From Prevotella corporis DSM 18810 = JCM 8529 (lineage in GTDB: Bacteria; Bacteroidota; Bacteroidia; Bacteroidales; Bacteroidaceae), in the NCBI RefSeq assembly GCF_000430525.1, contig NZ_AUME01000002.1, positions 62,001 through 126,000 of the forward strand: a stretch of 64,000 bases of DNA, written 5' to 3'. Position 1 is the first letter of the stretch, and each line of letters begins with the position of its first letter. The translations under genes and the position numbers were made by a program. Shown here one piece after another: positions 1 to 8,389 of the stretch. The notes under the pieces are model-generated. The model was not told the DNA's origin and did not search any database. It saw only the letters and a list, made by a program, of their open reading frames with translations.

Positions 1-190
1 TATTATATACCCAAAAGGTCTTGGTGGGTGTGGGAACTTTCGAGAAAGTAGTATCCAAACGCAAGGTGTCGGTTGAGAACGTCAACAGATTGCTGGTTGA
101 TGTCGTAAAAGAGTCGTCGTCATTGCAGGCTGTCGCGAGTCCGACAACAGCCAACAGTACAATGATTGTTATCTTGTTAATTATCTTCAT
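1..190 (-). CDS. Lipoprotein, N-terminal part only (runs off left edge)
   Basis: Reading leftward from an ATG at 190-188, an open frame of 63 codons continues to the window edge. It begins with a basic N-terminus, a hydrophobic stretch and a lipobox ending LATAC (Cys at residue 22), followed by NDDD, the acidic context typical of Bacteroidota surface lipoproteins. The text after it (LLTFSTDTLRLDTTFSKV, then TFWVYN) resembles the start of a Bacteroidota lipoprotein family that often continues into beta-helix or Ig-like domains; that is from memory of the family and is weak. It lies 81 bp downstream of the M16 peptidase on the same strand, so co-transcription is plausible. The rest of the protein is outside the window. 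Confidence 0.75.
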   Translation of the reverse strand, partial: MKIINKITIIVLLAVVGLATACNDDDSFTTSTSNLLTFSTDTLRLDTTFSKVPTPTKTFWVYN

Positions 191-271
191 ACGCTATTCA
201 AACGTAATTTGCCTCACTTTATTGCCTATCGTTGGGCACTGACTTGAAAGTGGCGGTTCATCAAAGAGAGC

Positions 272-1522
272 TTACTTGTAAATCAATGTCGTCAACGTCT
301 CTGGCTGGAACAAGTCGCTTGCCACAGCTTGCAATTCTTCAGCGGTAATGGAATCAATCTGCTGGTAGAGCTTTTCGGTGTGCTTCTCCCACCCATAGTG
401 GAGATAACTCAGGCCAAAGCCGAGCGCAAAGTTCTCCTTGTTGTCAGAAGCGATGCCCAACTGCCCCTTTATCTGTCGCTTGGCAGTCGCTAATTCGTCA
501 GGAGTGAGGGGCACGTTCATGAACCGATCAAGTTCTTTGCGCACCAACTGCGTGCATAGCCTTACGTCTTTCGGGTCGCAACCAAAGTAAATGCCCCACA
601 ACCCCACAGCGCTGAACGCTGTCATGAAACTTTCCACCGTGTAAACAAGTCCGTTCTGTTCTCTGAGCGACAAGTTAAGCCGTGCATTCATGCCTGGTCC
701 ACCAAGAATATTGTTGAGCAAATACAACACCAGACGGCGCTTGTCGTGGACATTATACGCACGGTTGCCAATCATTACATGAGCTTGGTGCGTCTTTTTG
801 TGGACCGTAATGTTCGAGGCACGATAGTGATAGCGATTCGTATCCACCGCCGCCGTACCGTCTTCGATGACCGGCTGAGCTTCGGAAGCCATCCGTCGCA
901 CGTCAGCGGTGTAGTTTCGCAATGCGGCAACAGCCTCATCGAACGCAATATCTCCGTAAATGTAAAACACACAGTTGTCAGGGCGATAGAATTTGTCAGT
1001 AAACCGCCGCGCATCCTCAGTCGTGAACGAGCGTACGTTGCGTGTCGTTCCCAGAATGCTGTGACCCAGCGGATGGTTTCTGAACACAATATTCTCGAAT
1101 TCATCATAGATGAGTTCCGCAGGGCTGTCGTTGTACGACTCAATTTCATCGCAAATCACCTCCACTTCCTTATCGATTTCCGACTGTGGGTAAGTGCTGT
1201 GGAACACAATGTCAGACAAGAGGTCGGCAGCGAGTAGGAAATGTTCCTTCAGAATGGCCGAATAATAGACCGTCGTTACCTTAGTGGTGTACGCATTCAG
1301 ATCTCCCCCGACATCTTCCAGACAATTGATAATGTCGAGGCTGTCGCGTCGTTGCGTGCCTTTGAACGAAACGTGTTCGCAGAAGTGAGCAATGCCCTCT
1401 TCATTCTTGCCTTCATTGCTCGTCCCCGCATTGATTTCGTAGCCGCAATAGACCACTGGCGACGTGGAGGGCAAATGAATTATACGCAATCCGTTATCTA
1501 ACCTTGCTGTGTTATATTTCAT
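272..1522 (-). CDS. M16 family zinc metallopeptidase (pitrilysin / processing-peptidase type)
   Basis: A 416-residue protein of the insulinase superfamily. The inverted zinc motif HxxEH is seen as HFCEH at residues 46-50, and the conserved downstream acidic cluster (EVICDEIE, Glu about 126) supplies the third zinc ligand at the expected spacing. The second half (NLSLREQNGLVYTVES and following) is the paired inactive M16 domain. No signal peptide is seen, so it is probably cytoplasmic. The frame extends 21 codons upstream, but homologous text begins at MKYNTARLDNGL, so the start is placed at 1522; a TAnnTTTG box lies 8 bp upstream of it. The exact peptide substrate cannot be told from sequence. 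Confidence 0.92.
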   Translation of the reverse strand: MKYNTARLDNGLRIIHLPSTSPVVYCGYEINAGTSNEGKNEEGIAHFCEHVSFKGTQRRDSLDIINCLEDVGGDLNAYTTKVTTVYYSAILKEHFLLAADLLSDIVFHSTYPQSEIDKEVEVICDEIESYNDSPAELIYDEFENIVFRNHPLGHSILGTTRNVRSFTTEDARRFTDKFYRPDNCVFYIYGDIAFDEAVAALRNYTADVRRMASEAQPVIEDGTAAVDTNRYHYRASNITVHKKTHQAHVMIGNRAYNVHDKRRLVLYLLNNILGGPGMNARLNLSLREQNGLVYTVESFMTAFSAVGLWGIYFGCDPKDVRLCTQLVRKELDRFMNVPLTPDELATAKRQIKGQLGIASDNKENFALGFGLSYLHYGWEKHTEKLYQQIDSITAEELQAVASDLFQPETLTTLIYK

Positions 1523-1530
1523 TCTGCTTG

Positions 1531-1538
1531 CAAAATTA
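1531..1538 (-). promoter_or_regulatory. Possible -7 box (TAATTTTG) for the M16 peptidase gene
   Basis: On the minus strand TAATTTTG matches the Bacteroidota -7 consensus TAnnTTTG and ends 8 bp before the M16 start codon. No good TTTG box is seen at the expected -33 distance. If real, transcription would begin only about 2 nt before the ATG (near-leaderless). Confidence 0.35.
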
Positions 1539-1549
1539 CTGAATTTCTT

Positions 1550-1580
1550 TTTGAAATATGCCCAATTTGTACTATATTTG
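1550..1580 (+). promoter_or_regulatory. Bacteroidota promoter for the pfkB-fprA-acyltransferase operon
   Basis: TTTG at 1550-1553, a 19-bp spacer, then TATATTTG at 1573-1580. Both boxes and the spacing match the Bacteroides sigma-70 (sigma-ABfr) consensus. The expected transcription start is near 1587, giving a leader of about 70 nt that contains the 11-bp palindrome GTTAGCCTAAC at about 1619-1629. Confidence 0.75.
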
Positions 1581-1656
1581 CACATCGAATACCTGATATC
1601 TTAGGATAATCGAAAATTAGTTAGCCTAACGTAATTAAGGATAAAGACTATCATCC

Positions 1657-2589
1657 ATGCGCAAGATCATAGGAATTGGCGAGACTGTTCTCGACATAAT
1701 TTTCAAAGACGGACAGCCAATCGGGGCTTATCCAGGAGGTTCCACGTTCAATGCAATGGTCTCTTTGGGCCGTTCTGGGATGAACACCACTTTCATCAGT
1801 GAGGTCGGGAGCGACCGGGTGGGAGACTTCATCAGGAAATTCCTGATTGAAAACGGTGTGAATGCCGACGGAGTGGCTGCGTTCCCTGGCTCAAAATCGC
1901 CTATTTCCTTAGCTTTCCTCAATGAGCAGAATGATGCCGAGTACATTTTCTACAAAGACCATCCACACGACCAGCTCGAATTTTCCTTCCCCGACATACA
2001 ACCCGACGACATAGTGCTCTTCGGTTCGTATTATGCGGTCAACCCTGTGATACGCCAACATGTGCAAAGGCTACTCGAACTGGCACGGTCGAGGGGCGCA
2101 ATCATCTACTACGACGTCAATTTCCGCTCCACCCACATCGGAGAGGTCATCAAAATAACACCCAACCTACTGGAAAATCTCGACTATGCCGACATTGTGC
2201 GCGGCAGCAAGGAAGATTTCATGAACCTTTACAAGAAAGATGACGCCGAAAAGGTGTATCATGCGGACATCTCATTCTACTGCAAACGATTCATTTACAC
2301 AGATGGGGCGAACCCTATCGAAGTAAGGGCGCAGAATGGGTTCAGGAAATGTTATCCCACCCACGACCTACAGACAGTCAGCACGGTGGGAGCAGGCGAC
2401 AATTTCAATGCCGGTTTCATCTTCGGGCTCATCAAATACGGAATTACAAAAAACGACTTGGAGAACGGACTCACAGAACAGCAATGGGACAAGCTCGTGG
2501 ATTGCGCGCAAGCGTTCTCCTCCAACTGCTGCAAAGACATCTACAACTACGTCAGCAAGGAGTTCGGAGCCTCCATTCAACAACAATAA
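1657..2589 (+). CDS. PfkB-family carbohydrate kinase (fructokinase-like)
   Basis: A 310-residue ribokinase/PfkB-fold sugar kinase. The N-terminal strand MRKIIGIGETVLDIIF and the substrate lid region GGSTFNAMVSLGR (about 28-40) are typical. The C-terminal PfkB signature is TVGAGDNFNAGF with the anion-hole motif GAGD at 245-248, where Asp248 is the catalytic base. It phosphorylates a sugar with ATP in the cytosol; fructose is the likeliest substrate from family resemblance, but this is not proven by the sequence. It is the first gene of a co-directional run with the flavodiiron gene 21 bp downstream and has a clear promoter upstream. Confidence 0.9.
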   Translation: MRKIIGIGETVLDIIFKDGQPIGAYPGGSTFNAMVSLGRSGMNTTFISEVGSDRVGDFIRKFLIENGVNADGVAAFPGSKSPISLAFLNEQNDAEYIFYKDHPHDQLEFSFPDIQPDDIVLFGSYYAVNPVIRQHVQRLLELARSRGAIIYYDVNFRSTHIGEVIKITPNLLENLDYADIVRGSKEDFMNLYKKDDAEKVYHADISFYCKRFIYTDGANPIEVRAQNGFRKCYPTHDLQTVSTVGAGDNFNAGFIFGLIKYGITKNDLENGLTEQQWDKLVDCAQAFSSNCCKDIYNYVSKEFGASIQQQ

Positions 2590-2610
2590 CGAAACCAATT
2601 ATTAAAAAAT

Positions 2611-3804
2611 ATGATAGAAATAACCAATAAGATTTTTTATGTCGGTGTCAACGACCGCAACAAGGCTAAGTTCGAGGGATTGTGGCCATTGCCAAACGGC
2701 GTCAGTTACAACTCCTATCTGATTGACGACGATAAGGTTGTGCTCATCGACACTGTGGAAGTTGACTTCTTTGTTCAGTTTATTGAGAATATACGCGAAG
2801 TGCTGGGCGACAGAAAAATTGATTATTTAGTAATTCACCACATGGAACCAGACCACTCCGGCGGACTGGCGCTGCTCAAGAAATACTATCCTGACATTCA
2901 AGTCATTGGTAACAAAAAGACCTTCGATATGATGTCTGGATTCTATGGCATTAAGGAGAACACCATTGAGGTGAAGAATGGCGACACCATTGAGATTGGA
3001 AAGCACAAGCTTGAGTTCTTCCTCACACCAATGGTGCACTGGCCTGAGACCATGATGACCCTCTGCACTGGCGGCGACTCCACACTGTTCAGCGGCGATG
3101 CCTTCGGCTGTTTCGGTGCGTTGAATGGCGGTTTCATTGACAAGGATATAGACACCAGCTGGTGTTGGGACGAGATGGTCCGCTATTACTCCAACATCGT
3201 CGGTAAATATGGTACTCCTGTACAGAACGCATTGAAGAAATTGTCGGGCAGCCACATCGATTACATCTGCTCAACACATGGCCCCGTATGGCACGAATAT
3301 GTAGAAAAGGTGATCGGACTGTACGACAAGATGTCGAAATACGAAACCGAAACCGGACTTGTGATTTGCTACGGCACGATGTACGGCAACACCGAGCGCG
3401 TGGCCGAGCAGATAGCACGTGCCGCATCGTTGGCAGGTGTCAAGAACATCGCCATGTACAACATATCAAAAACGCACCACAGCTACATCATCCGTGACAT
3501 CTTCCGTTACCGTGGATTGATTTTGGGTGCTCCAACCTACAACAACGGGCTCTACCACGAAATGGAAGTGCTCCTCTCCGAGATTGCAAACCGTGACATC
3601 AAGAACCGTTACCTTGGCTGGTTCGGCTCTTATGGATGGGCAAGCCGTGCGGTACATGCCATCGGTGAGTGGAACGACAAATGCGCTCACTTCGTGAAAG
3701 TGGGTGAGCCTGTTGAGATGCGTCAGGCCCTCAACGAAACCACGAAGGCCGAATGCTGGAGACTGGGCCGCGAAATGGCTACAAAATTGCTGGCTGAAGA
3801 GTAA
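2611..3804 (+). CDS. fprA: A-type flavoprotein (flavodiiron protein, FprA family)
   Basis: A 397-residue flavodiiron protein that reduces O2 and/or NO in anaerobes, using electrons from rubredoxin or a related carrier. The N-terminal metallo-beta-lactamase-like domain shows the diiron ligands HxExDH (H77, E79, D81, H82 in HHMEPDHSGG), a further His in MVHWPE, an Asp in SGDAFG and a His in STHGPVWH. From about residue 248 a flavodoxin domain begins (TGLVICYGTMYGNTERVAEQ), with the FMN phosphate-binding loop. The length is typical of the two-domain class without a fused rubredoxin. Oxygen detoxification fits a strictly anaerobic lifestyle. The next gene starts 6 bp downstream. Confidence 0.95.
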   Translation: MIEITNKIFYVGVNDRNKAKFEGLWPLPNGVSYNSYLIDDDKVVLIDTVEVDFFVQFIENIREVLGDRKIDYLVIHHMEPDHSGGLALLKKYYPDIQVIGNKKTFDMMSGFYGIKENTIEVKNGDTIEIGKHKLEFFLTPMVHWPETMMTLCTGGDSTLFSGDAFGCFGALNGGFIDKDIDTSWCWDEMVRYYSNIVGKYGTPVQNALKKLSGSHIDYICSTHGPVWHEYVEKVIGLYDKMSKYETETGLVICYGTMYGNTERVAEQIARAASLAGVKNIAMYNISKTHHSYIIRDIFRYRGLILGAPTYNNGLYHEMEVLLSEIANRDIKNRYLGWFGSYGWASRAVHAIGEWNDKCAHFVKVGEPVEMRQALNETTKAECWRLGREMATKLLAEE

Positions 3805-3810
3805 GCGACC

Positions 3811-4941
3811 ATGCTGCTGAGGATGAACACGGCCGACACGGACTCGCAGGTGATACATTTCCTGCGTTTGCCGTTGGTGGTCTTGGTTTTGCTCATCCAC
3901 AGCAATTTCCACGGCACAAGTGAAGCGTGGAACGCACTTTGGGCAGCTGGGTCTCCATCCGTCGGACCTACCATGCCTACATTGGGAACTATCATCGACA
4001 TCATATCGGGTTCACTGGCACAGCTGGCGAACCCTTTTTTCTTTTTCATCGGCGGATTCCTGTTCTTCCGTGAGGGCACGTTCTCAAAGTCACTGTACCT
4101 GCACAAGTTGCGAAACAGGGTCTCGTCGCTGCTCATACCTTATCTTATTTGGAACGCCATCTACCTCGTTGCATTATTGGCTGGTGAGCGGACGATGCCA
4201 GGATGGACTGCCAACATCGGTAAGACGATGACAGATTTCACCGTCGCCGACTGGCTTTACGCATTCTGGGACATCACCCTGATTGGCGGTCAGGGTGCGA
4301 TGACAGCCCCCATAGCCATTCATTTCTGGTTCATTCGCGATCTAATGCTCATCGCTCTGCTCTCACCAGTCATCTATCAGTTGCTCAGATTTCTGTCGTC
4401 GCAGCGTAAGGAAGTACCCATCATCTTATTCATGGCCCTGCTCTACGCCACCAAGTGGGTCGAAGGCTTGCCAGGACTCAGCTCACAAGGGATACTGTTC
4501 TTCTCGTTCGGAGCCTATTTCTCCATCAGTGGGCTGAAATTCACCGATGCCATGCGCCCTATGCGATGGGGTGGCTTGTTCTTTGCACTGTTTTTCTGGC
4601 AGTTCAACAGCCCCAACTTGATGTATGCCGGCCTCATCGTCTTTGTCGTTTCGGTTGTCACCCGACTCATCGAACACCAGCAAACGACAGGCAATCCCCG
4701 ACCGCTCATCCCACCGTTTCTGGCCAATGCCAGCTTTTTCATCTTCGCCTATCACTCTTTGCTTGTGGGCGGATTCCGCTACCTGTTCGAAACGGGTGCC
4801 GTCAATCCGCAGAATGGCATCGAGGCCTTGGGAATCTACCTCCTCTGTCCTGTCATCCTGATTGTTGTCGGAGCTATCACCCACAGTCTCATCAAGAAGG
4901 TTGCGCCCGGACTGGCAAGACTGCTGACCGGAGGAAGATAG
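3811..4941 (+). CDS. Acyltransferase-3 family integral membrane protein
   Basis: A 376-residue polytopic membrane protein with about ten hydrophobic segments. The first (VIHFLRLPLVVLVLLIHSNF) carries the His near the end of TM1 that is characteristic of acyltransferase-3/OafA-type O-acetyltransferases. These enzymes move acyl groups onto sugars, polysaccharides or lipids at the inner membrane; the acceptor here is unknown. The ATG at 3811 lies 6 bp after the fprA stop; a second ATG at 3823 is an equally possible start. It closes the pfkB-fprA transcription unit and is followed by a 651-bp gap with a 22-bp repeat array. Confidence 0.8.
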   Translation: MLLRMNTADTDSQVIHFLRLPLVVLVLLIHSNFHGTSEAWNALWAAGSPSVGPTMPTLGTIIDIISGSLAQLANPFFFFIGGFLFFREGTFSKSLYLHKLRNRVSSLLIPYLIWNAIYLVALLAGERTMPGWTANIGKTMTDFTVADWLYAFWDITLIGGQGAMTAPIAIHFWFIRDLMLIALLSPVIYQLLRFLSSQRKEVPIILFMALLYATKWVEGLPGLSSQGILFFSFGAYFSISGLKFTDAMRPMRWGGLFFALFFWQFNSPNLMYAGLIVFVVSVVTRLIEHQQTTGNPRPLIPPFLANASFFIFAYHSLLVGGFRYLFETGAVNPQNGIEALGIYLLCPVILIVVGAITHSLIKKVAPGLARLLTGGR

Positions 4942-5082
4942 AAAGCCATGAGGAATGTCAAGACTTATTACCTAAAAACTCACTTTTATTTTTGTCAATC
5001 CAGAGCAACCGTTCATGGAGTTTTGTGGTTCCATCAGCAGTTTTCCGTCCCTCGCACGCTCGAATAGCACGATGCAACCGAC

Positions 5083-5164
5083 AAAAGGTCACCTATCGCA
5101 CCCCATAACATAAGCTATCGAACGGCGAAAGATAATCCTTGAGCATCCAAAAGGTGAGCTATCG
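5083..5164 (+). repeat. 22-bp-period repeat array 1 (four units)
   Basis: Four 16-bp units start at 5083, 5105, 5127 and 5149, exactly 22 bp apart. Units 1 and 4 (AAAAGGTCACCTATCG and AAAAGGTGAGCTATCG) match the family consensus; unit 2 keeps its right half (ATAAGCTATCG) and unit 3 is decayed but in register. It lies 141 bp after the acyltransferase stop and well before the dapB promoter. All recognisable units face the same way. The right flank (about 5203-5255, ACTACAAACACACAACACAC and onward) resembles the flanks of arrays 6 and 8. Confidence 0.85.
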
Positions 5165-5315
5165 CCAACAAAACAGCAGATGGTTTTGCACTTTTTCCAA
5201 TGATAAGAAAACTACAAACACACAACACACTGAATCAAAATAAGTTATAAGAAAGAGCTATAATTGCCAAATTTGAGAACAAACCTATGGTCGGTAGGGC
5301 AAAAGCCCGTATTTT

Positions 5316-5354
5316 TGAAGTGTTTGTAAAGATATTTCGCAAACCTACACTTCA
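5316..5354. repeat. Imperfect inverted repeat in the fprA operon-dapB gap
   Basis: TGAAGTGT at 5316-5323 pairs with ACACTTCA at 5347-5354, with a further TTG/CAA pairing inside. A short GGGC-AAAA-GCCC hairpin sits just upstream at 5297-5308. It could be a weak terminator or a remnant of a mobile element; no function is assigned. Confidence 0.35.
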
Positions 5355-5372
5355 GTTCAATTTCTTATCTTC

Positions 5373-5500
5373 ATAAAATCTTGTATTCGCATGCTGGCAT
5401 CTTGTCTGCCGTTTCCCTCACGGCTTAGCGCGCTAAACTTCCGAAAGAACGACAAACCATCTGCTCGACAATCAAACAAAATCAGCTCAAGCCCTTATGT
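5373..5500 (+). repeat. E-type interspersed repeat, copy E1
   Basis: A roughly 110-bp stretch similar to two others in this window (E2 about 16495-16605, E8 about 62680-62785). Shared blocks are a left TTCGC..TG, a central TCTGCCGnTTCCCT, a middle AAAGAACGA and a right end resembling CGACAATCAAACAAAATCAG. No intact reading frame is conserved between copies. It occupies the same gap as array 1. Confidence 0.55.
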
Positions 5501-5537
5501 CCGTTTGGTGTTAAAGCATTAAAATTAATGAATATAT

Positions 5538-5568
5538 TTTGTGTTATGTACGATTTCCACTAACTTTG
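5538..5568 (+). promoter_or_regulatory. Bacteroidota promoter for dapB-lepB
   Basis: TTTG at 5538-5541, a 19-bp spacer, then TAACTTTG at 5561-5568: an excellent match in both boxes and spacing. The predicted start near 5575 lies downstream of the in-frame ATG at 5539, which supports translation from the ATG at 5593 instead. Confidence 0.85.
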
Positions 5569-5592
5569 CAAGGTTATAAAACAATTTTAATT

Positions 5593-6348
5593 ATGAGAAT
5601 AGCATTAATAGGCTATGGCAAGATGGGGCACATGGTAGAGCAGATTGCGCTCGACCGTGGGCATCAGATTGTTTGCAAGATAGATGCCGACAACCAAAGC
5701 GACTTCAACTCTCCGGAGTTCGCCTCTGCCGACGTTGCCATTGAATTCACAACTCCGGCTACTGCATACGGCAACTACCTGAGAGCATTCGATCACGACG
5801 TAAAGGTCGTCAGCGGTTCAACGGGCTGGATGAACGAACACAAGGAGGATGTAGAGCGACTCTGTGGCGAAAATGGCAAAACACTCTTCTGGGCCAGCAA
5901 CTTCTCGGTAGGAGTAGCTATCTTCGCTGCCGTCAACCGTTATCTGGCAAAGCTAATGAACGATTTTCCACAATACAACGTTGAGATAGAGGAGACCCAC
6001 CACATACACAAACTGGACGCTCCATCAGGAACGGCCATAACTCTGGCAGAGGGCATTCTCGAAAACATAGACCGCAAGCAGCAGTGGGTGAAGGGCCATC
6101 AGCTCAACGCCGACGGCTCGGAAAGCGGAAGCAACAAAGTGGCCGACAACGAGTTGCCCATCGCGTCGATTCGCCGCGACGAAGTGCCAGGAATCCACAG
6201 CATCAGTTACGACTCCGAAGCCGACAAGATTACCATTACACACGATGCGCACAGCCGTAAGGGATTTGCGCTCGGTGCGGTGCTGGCCGCCGAATACACC
6301 AAAGACCACAGCGGACTGCTCACCATGAGCGACCTGTTCAAGTTTTAA
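5593..6348 (+). CDS. dapB: 4-hydroxy-tetrahydrodipicolinate reductase
   Basis: A 251-residue enzyme of the lysine/diaminopimelate pathway that reduces hydroxytetrahydrodipicolinate with NAD(P)H in the cytosol. It starts with a Rossmann strand and dinucleotide loop (IALIGYGKMGHMVE). The family signature ETHHIHKLDAPSGTA is at about 135-147, with the catalytic His136/His137 pair, Lys140 and the substrate-binding SGT. The frame is open 18 codons further upstream, but a consensus promoter lies inside that stretch, so the ATG at 5593 is chosen. Meso-diaminopimelate feeds peptidoglycan, in keeping with lepB directly downstream (39-bp gap). No lysine riboswitch is recognisable in the short leader. 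Confidence 0.96.
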   Translation: MRIALIGYGKMGHMVEQIALDRGHQIVCKIDADNQSDFNSPEFASADVAIEFTTPATAYGNYLRAFDHDVKVVSGSTGWMNEHKEDVERLCGENGKTLFWASNFSVGVAIFAAVNRYLAKLMNDFPQYNVEIEETHHIHKLDAPSGTAITLAEGILENIDRKQQWVKGHQLNADGSESGSNKVADNELPIASIRRDEVPGIHSISYDSEADKITITHDAHSRKGFALGAVLAAEYTKDHSGLLTMSDLFKF

Positions 6349-6387
6349 AACAACATTGGCCCGAAACGACCAACAAAACAAAAATCA

Positions 6388-7917
6388 ATGATTGATAAAG
6401 AAAAAGCAAAACTCAATCCCAAAAAGCAATGGGCTAAGTTTATCATCGTGGCAGTGCTCTACCTGCTATTCCTTTTCTGGGTGAAAAGCTGGCTGGGACT
6501 TATCGTCCTGCCATTCATTTTTGACGTCTATATCACAAAGAAAATAAGATGGCAGTGGTGGAAGGACTCCGACGGACCGGTAAAGTTCATCATGAGCTGG
6601 GTCGATGCCATCGTGTTCGCACTCGTGGCGGTCTATTTTATCAATCTTTTCTTCTTCCAAAACTACGTCATACCGTCGTCATCGCTTGAGAAGTCTCTGC
6701 TCACGGGCGACTATCTCTTCGTTTCGAAAGTCAGCTACGGCCCCCGCATTCCCCAAACACCACTTACCATGCCGCTGACACAGCACACCATGCCACTCTT
6801 CAATGTGAAGAGCTACATCGAATGGCCACACTGGGACTACCGACGCGTGAAGGGATTCGGAAAAGTGGAGCTCAACGACATCGTGGTGTTCAACTATCCA
6901 GCCGGCGATACCATCATGAGCGACATCGCCTATCAAGGACAAGACTACTATCAGTTTGTTTACGAGACGGGAACGAATTTGCTCTACCAGCAAAACCCAA
7001 ACATCAATCTGGCTAATATGAACGCACTGCAACAGCGCGACTTCTTCAACAAGGCCTATTTGATGGGACGTAGCTATATCGTTCAGAACATAGGGACATA
7101 CGGAGAGATAGAATCAAGGCCGACTGACCGTAGGGAAAATTATGTAAAACGCTGCGTGGGACTTCCCGGACAGACCTTGCAAGTGAAGAACAAGATTATC
7201 TATCTCGACGGAAAAGCCAATAAAGAACCCGACAACGTGCAATACACCTACATGGTGAAACTCAACAATATAACGGCGGCCGACTTACTTGGCGAGCGCT
7301 ACGACGAGCTGCGTAAACAGCTTGGGATAAGTGCCGAGGATGTACAGAGCCTCAGCCGCTTGCATGGGTACGACGTTGACCGTGGCTTTGTACTGAACCA
7401 AGACGCTCTGCGATACGACGGCTATATGCCGCTGACCAAGAACGCAGCGGCACAGCTGAAGCGTCAGGGCATCGTCACTGCCATACGACCCGTCACAGAC
7501 AAAGATGTCTATGCTGGTTCGATGTACCCGCTGAACAGCTTCCACGGCTGGACGCGCGACAATTACGGTCCAATCTGGATTCCACAGAAAGGCAAGAGCA
7601 TCACGCTGACCATCGACAACCTCCCAATCTATGAGCGCTGCATAAAAGTGTATGAGGGAAATGACTTGCAGGTGAAGGGCAATCAGATATTCATCAACGG
7701 CAAACGCTCCAACCGCTACACCTTCAAGCTCGATTACTATTGGATGCAAGGCGACAACCGACACAACTCGGCGGACAGCCGGTATTGGGGTTTCGTGCCA
7801 GAAGATCACATCGTAGGCAAGCCACTGTTCGTCTGGTGGTCGAGCGATCCTGACAGAAAGGGATTGGGAGGCATCCGCTGGAGCAGATTGTTCATGTGGG
7901 TTGACAACATCAAATAG
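6388..7917 (+). CDS. lepB: Signal peptidase I, long Bacteroidota form
   Basis: A 509-residue inner-membrane serine protease that removes signal peptides from exported proteins. Two to three N-terminal hydrophobic segments (about 17-45 and 70-92) precede box B, VIPSSSLEKSLLTGDYLF, with nucleophile Ser99. The usual Met after the Ser is Leu here. The general base is Lys254 in NYVKRCVGLPG, and the conserved MQGDNRHNSADSRYWG block begins at about 453. It is much longer than the 300-or-so residues of proteobacterial LepB because of insertions between boxes B and D and before box E, which is usual for Bacteroidales. It lies downstream of dapB and, past a pseudogene, upstream of wbqC. Confidence 0.93.
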   Translation: MIDKEKAKLNPKKQWAKFIIVAVLYLLFLFWVKSWLGLIVLPFIFDVYITKKIRWQWWKDSDGPVKFIMSWVDAIVFALVAVYFINLFFFQNYVIPSSSLEKSLLTGDYLFVSKVSYGPRIPQTPLTMPLTQHTMPLFNVKSYIEWPHWDYRRVKGFGKVELNDIVVFNYPAGDTIMSDIAYQGQDYYQFVYETGTNLLYQQNPNINLANMNALQQRDFFNKAYLMGRSYIVQNIGTYGEIESRPTDRRENYVKRCVGLPGQTLQVKNKIIYLDGKANKEPDNVQYTYMVKLNNITAADLLGERYDELRKQLGISAEDVQSLSRLHGYDVDRGFVLNQDALRYDGYMPLTKNAAAQLKRQGIVTAIRPVTDKDVYAGSMYPLNSFHGWTRDNYGPIWIPQKGKSITLTIDNLPIYERCIKVYEGNDLQVKGNQIFINGKRSNRYTFKLDYYWMQGDNRHNSADSRYWGFVPEDHIVGKPLFVWWSSDPDRKGLGGIRWSRLFMWVDNIK

Positions 7918-7951
7918 GCTGATTCATGACATCTTGTACAATTCAGGAGAA

Positions 7952-8339
7952 ATGAAAACTTATTGATGCCATCTCTTCTACTCATCTCCACCTTAATGGT
8001 AGGATGCACGAGCAACAACAATGATGGATGTCAGTCCATTATATCAGCAACGGAATTGAATTTCGGAGCTGAAGGAGGACACAAGAAAATTGAGATTAGA
8101 AAACAAGATTTCGTCTATATCTTGGACGGAAATAACCAAGCTGGGGGTGTGGCGAACAAGTTGATGGATTACGTTACATAATTGGACAAGGAATGGTTCG
8201 TTACAGTCAATTTATAATGTCAGCCCTCACTTCCATAGATATTACCGTAAAAGAAAATAAGACAGAGCAACCACGGAGCCACAAACTGCCAGTGATGACA
8301 CAGACCATTGGCATGAAAAAAAATACATTGGCGACATAA
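7952..8339 (+). pseudogene. Decayed BACON-type lipoprotein gene
   Basis: An AGGAGA ribosome site is followed by ATG (7952) that reads only MKTY before a stop. One frame over, the text continues as a lipoprotein signal (LLLISTLMVGC, then TSNNND) and a stretch like the first strands of a BACON domain (SATELNFGAEGGHKKIEI). A TAA at 8179 is followed in frame by KEWFVTVNL and another stop. A further frame then gives SIDITVKENKTEQPRSHKLPV (from 8217), which looks like the closing BACON strands, ending at TAA 8337-8339. Two frame shifts and two internal stops in one recognisable protein text argue for a dead gene. It separates lepB from wbqC. The BACON assignment is from pattern memory. Confidence 0.65.
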
Positions 8340-8389
8340 ATCAACTATATCCTTATCAGTCAAGAAGCAAAATAGACAGAGAAAGCGAT

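Noticed and set aside
21..242. 73-codon plus-strand frame at the left edge
   Set aside because: The minus strand of the same DNA encodes a textbook lipoprotein start, which explains the open frame.
746..1237. 163-codon plus-strand frame
   Set aside because: It is antisense to the M16 peptidase, whose zinc motif and domain text are certain. No family resemblance.
4455..5108. 217-codon frame crossing the acyltransferase end
   Set aside because: It overlaps the membrane protein in another frame and runs into the repeat array; the His/Arg/Cys-rich text is typical of a shadow frame.
5297..5308. GGGC-AAAA-GCCC as the terminator of the acyltransferase operon
   Set aside because: A four-base-pair stem 356 bp past the stop is too weak; a TTTTT follows, but chance is likely.
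5200..5592. Lysine riboswitch before dapB
   Set aside because: The leader after the predicted promoter is only about 18 nt, and no lysine-box-like structure was seen upstream.
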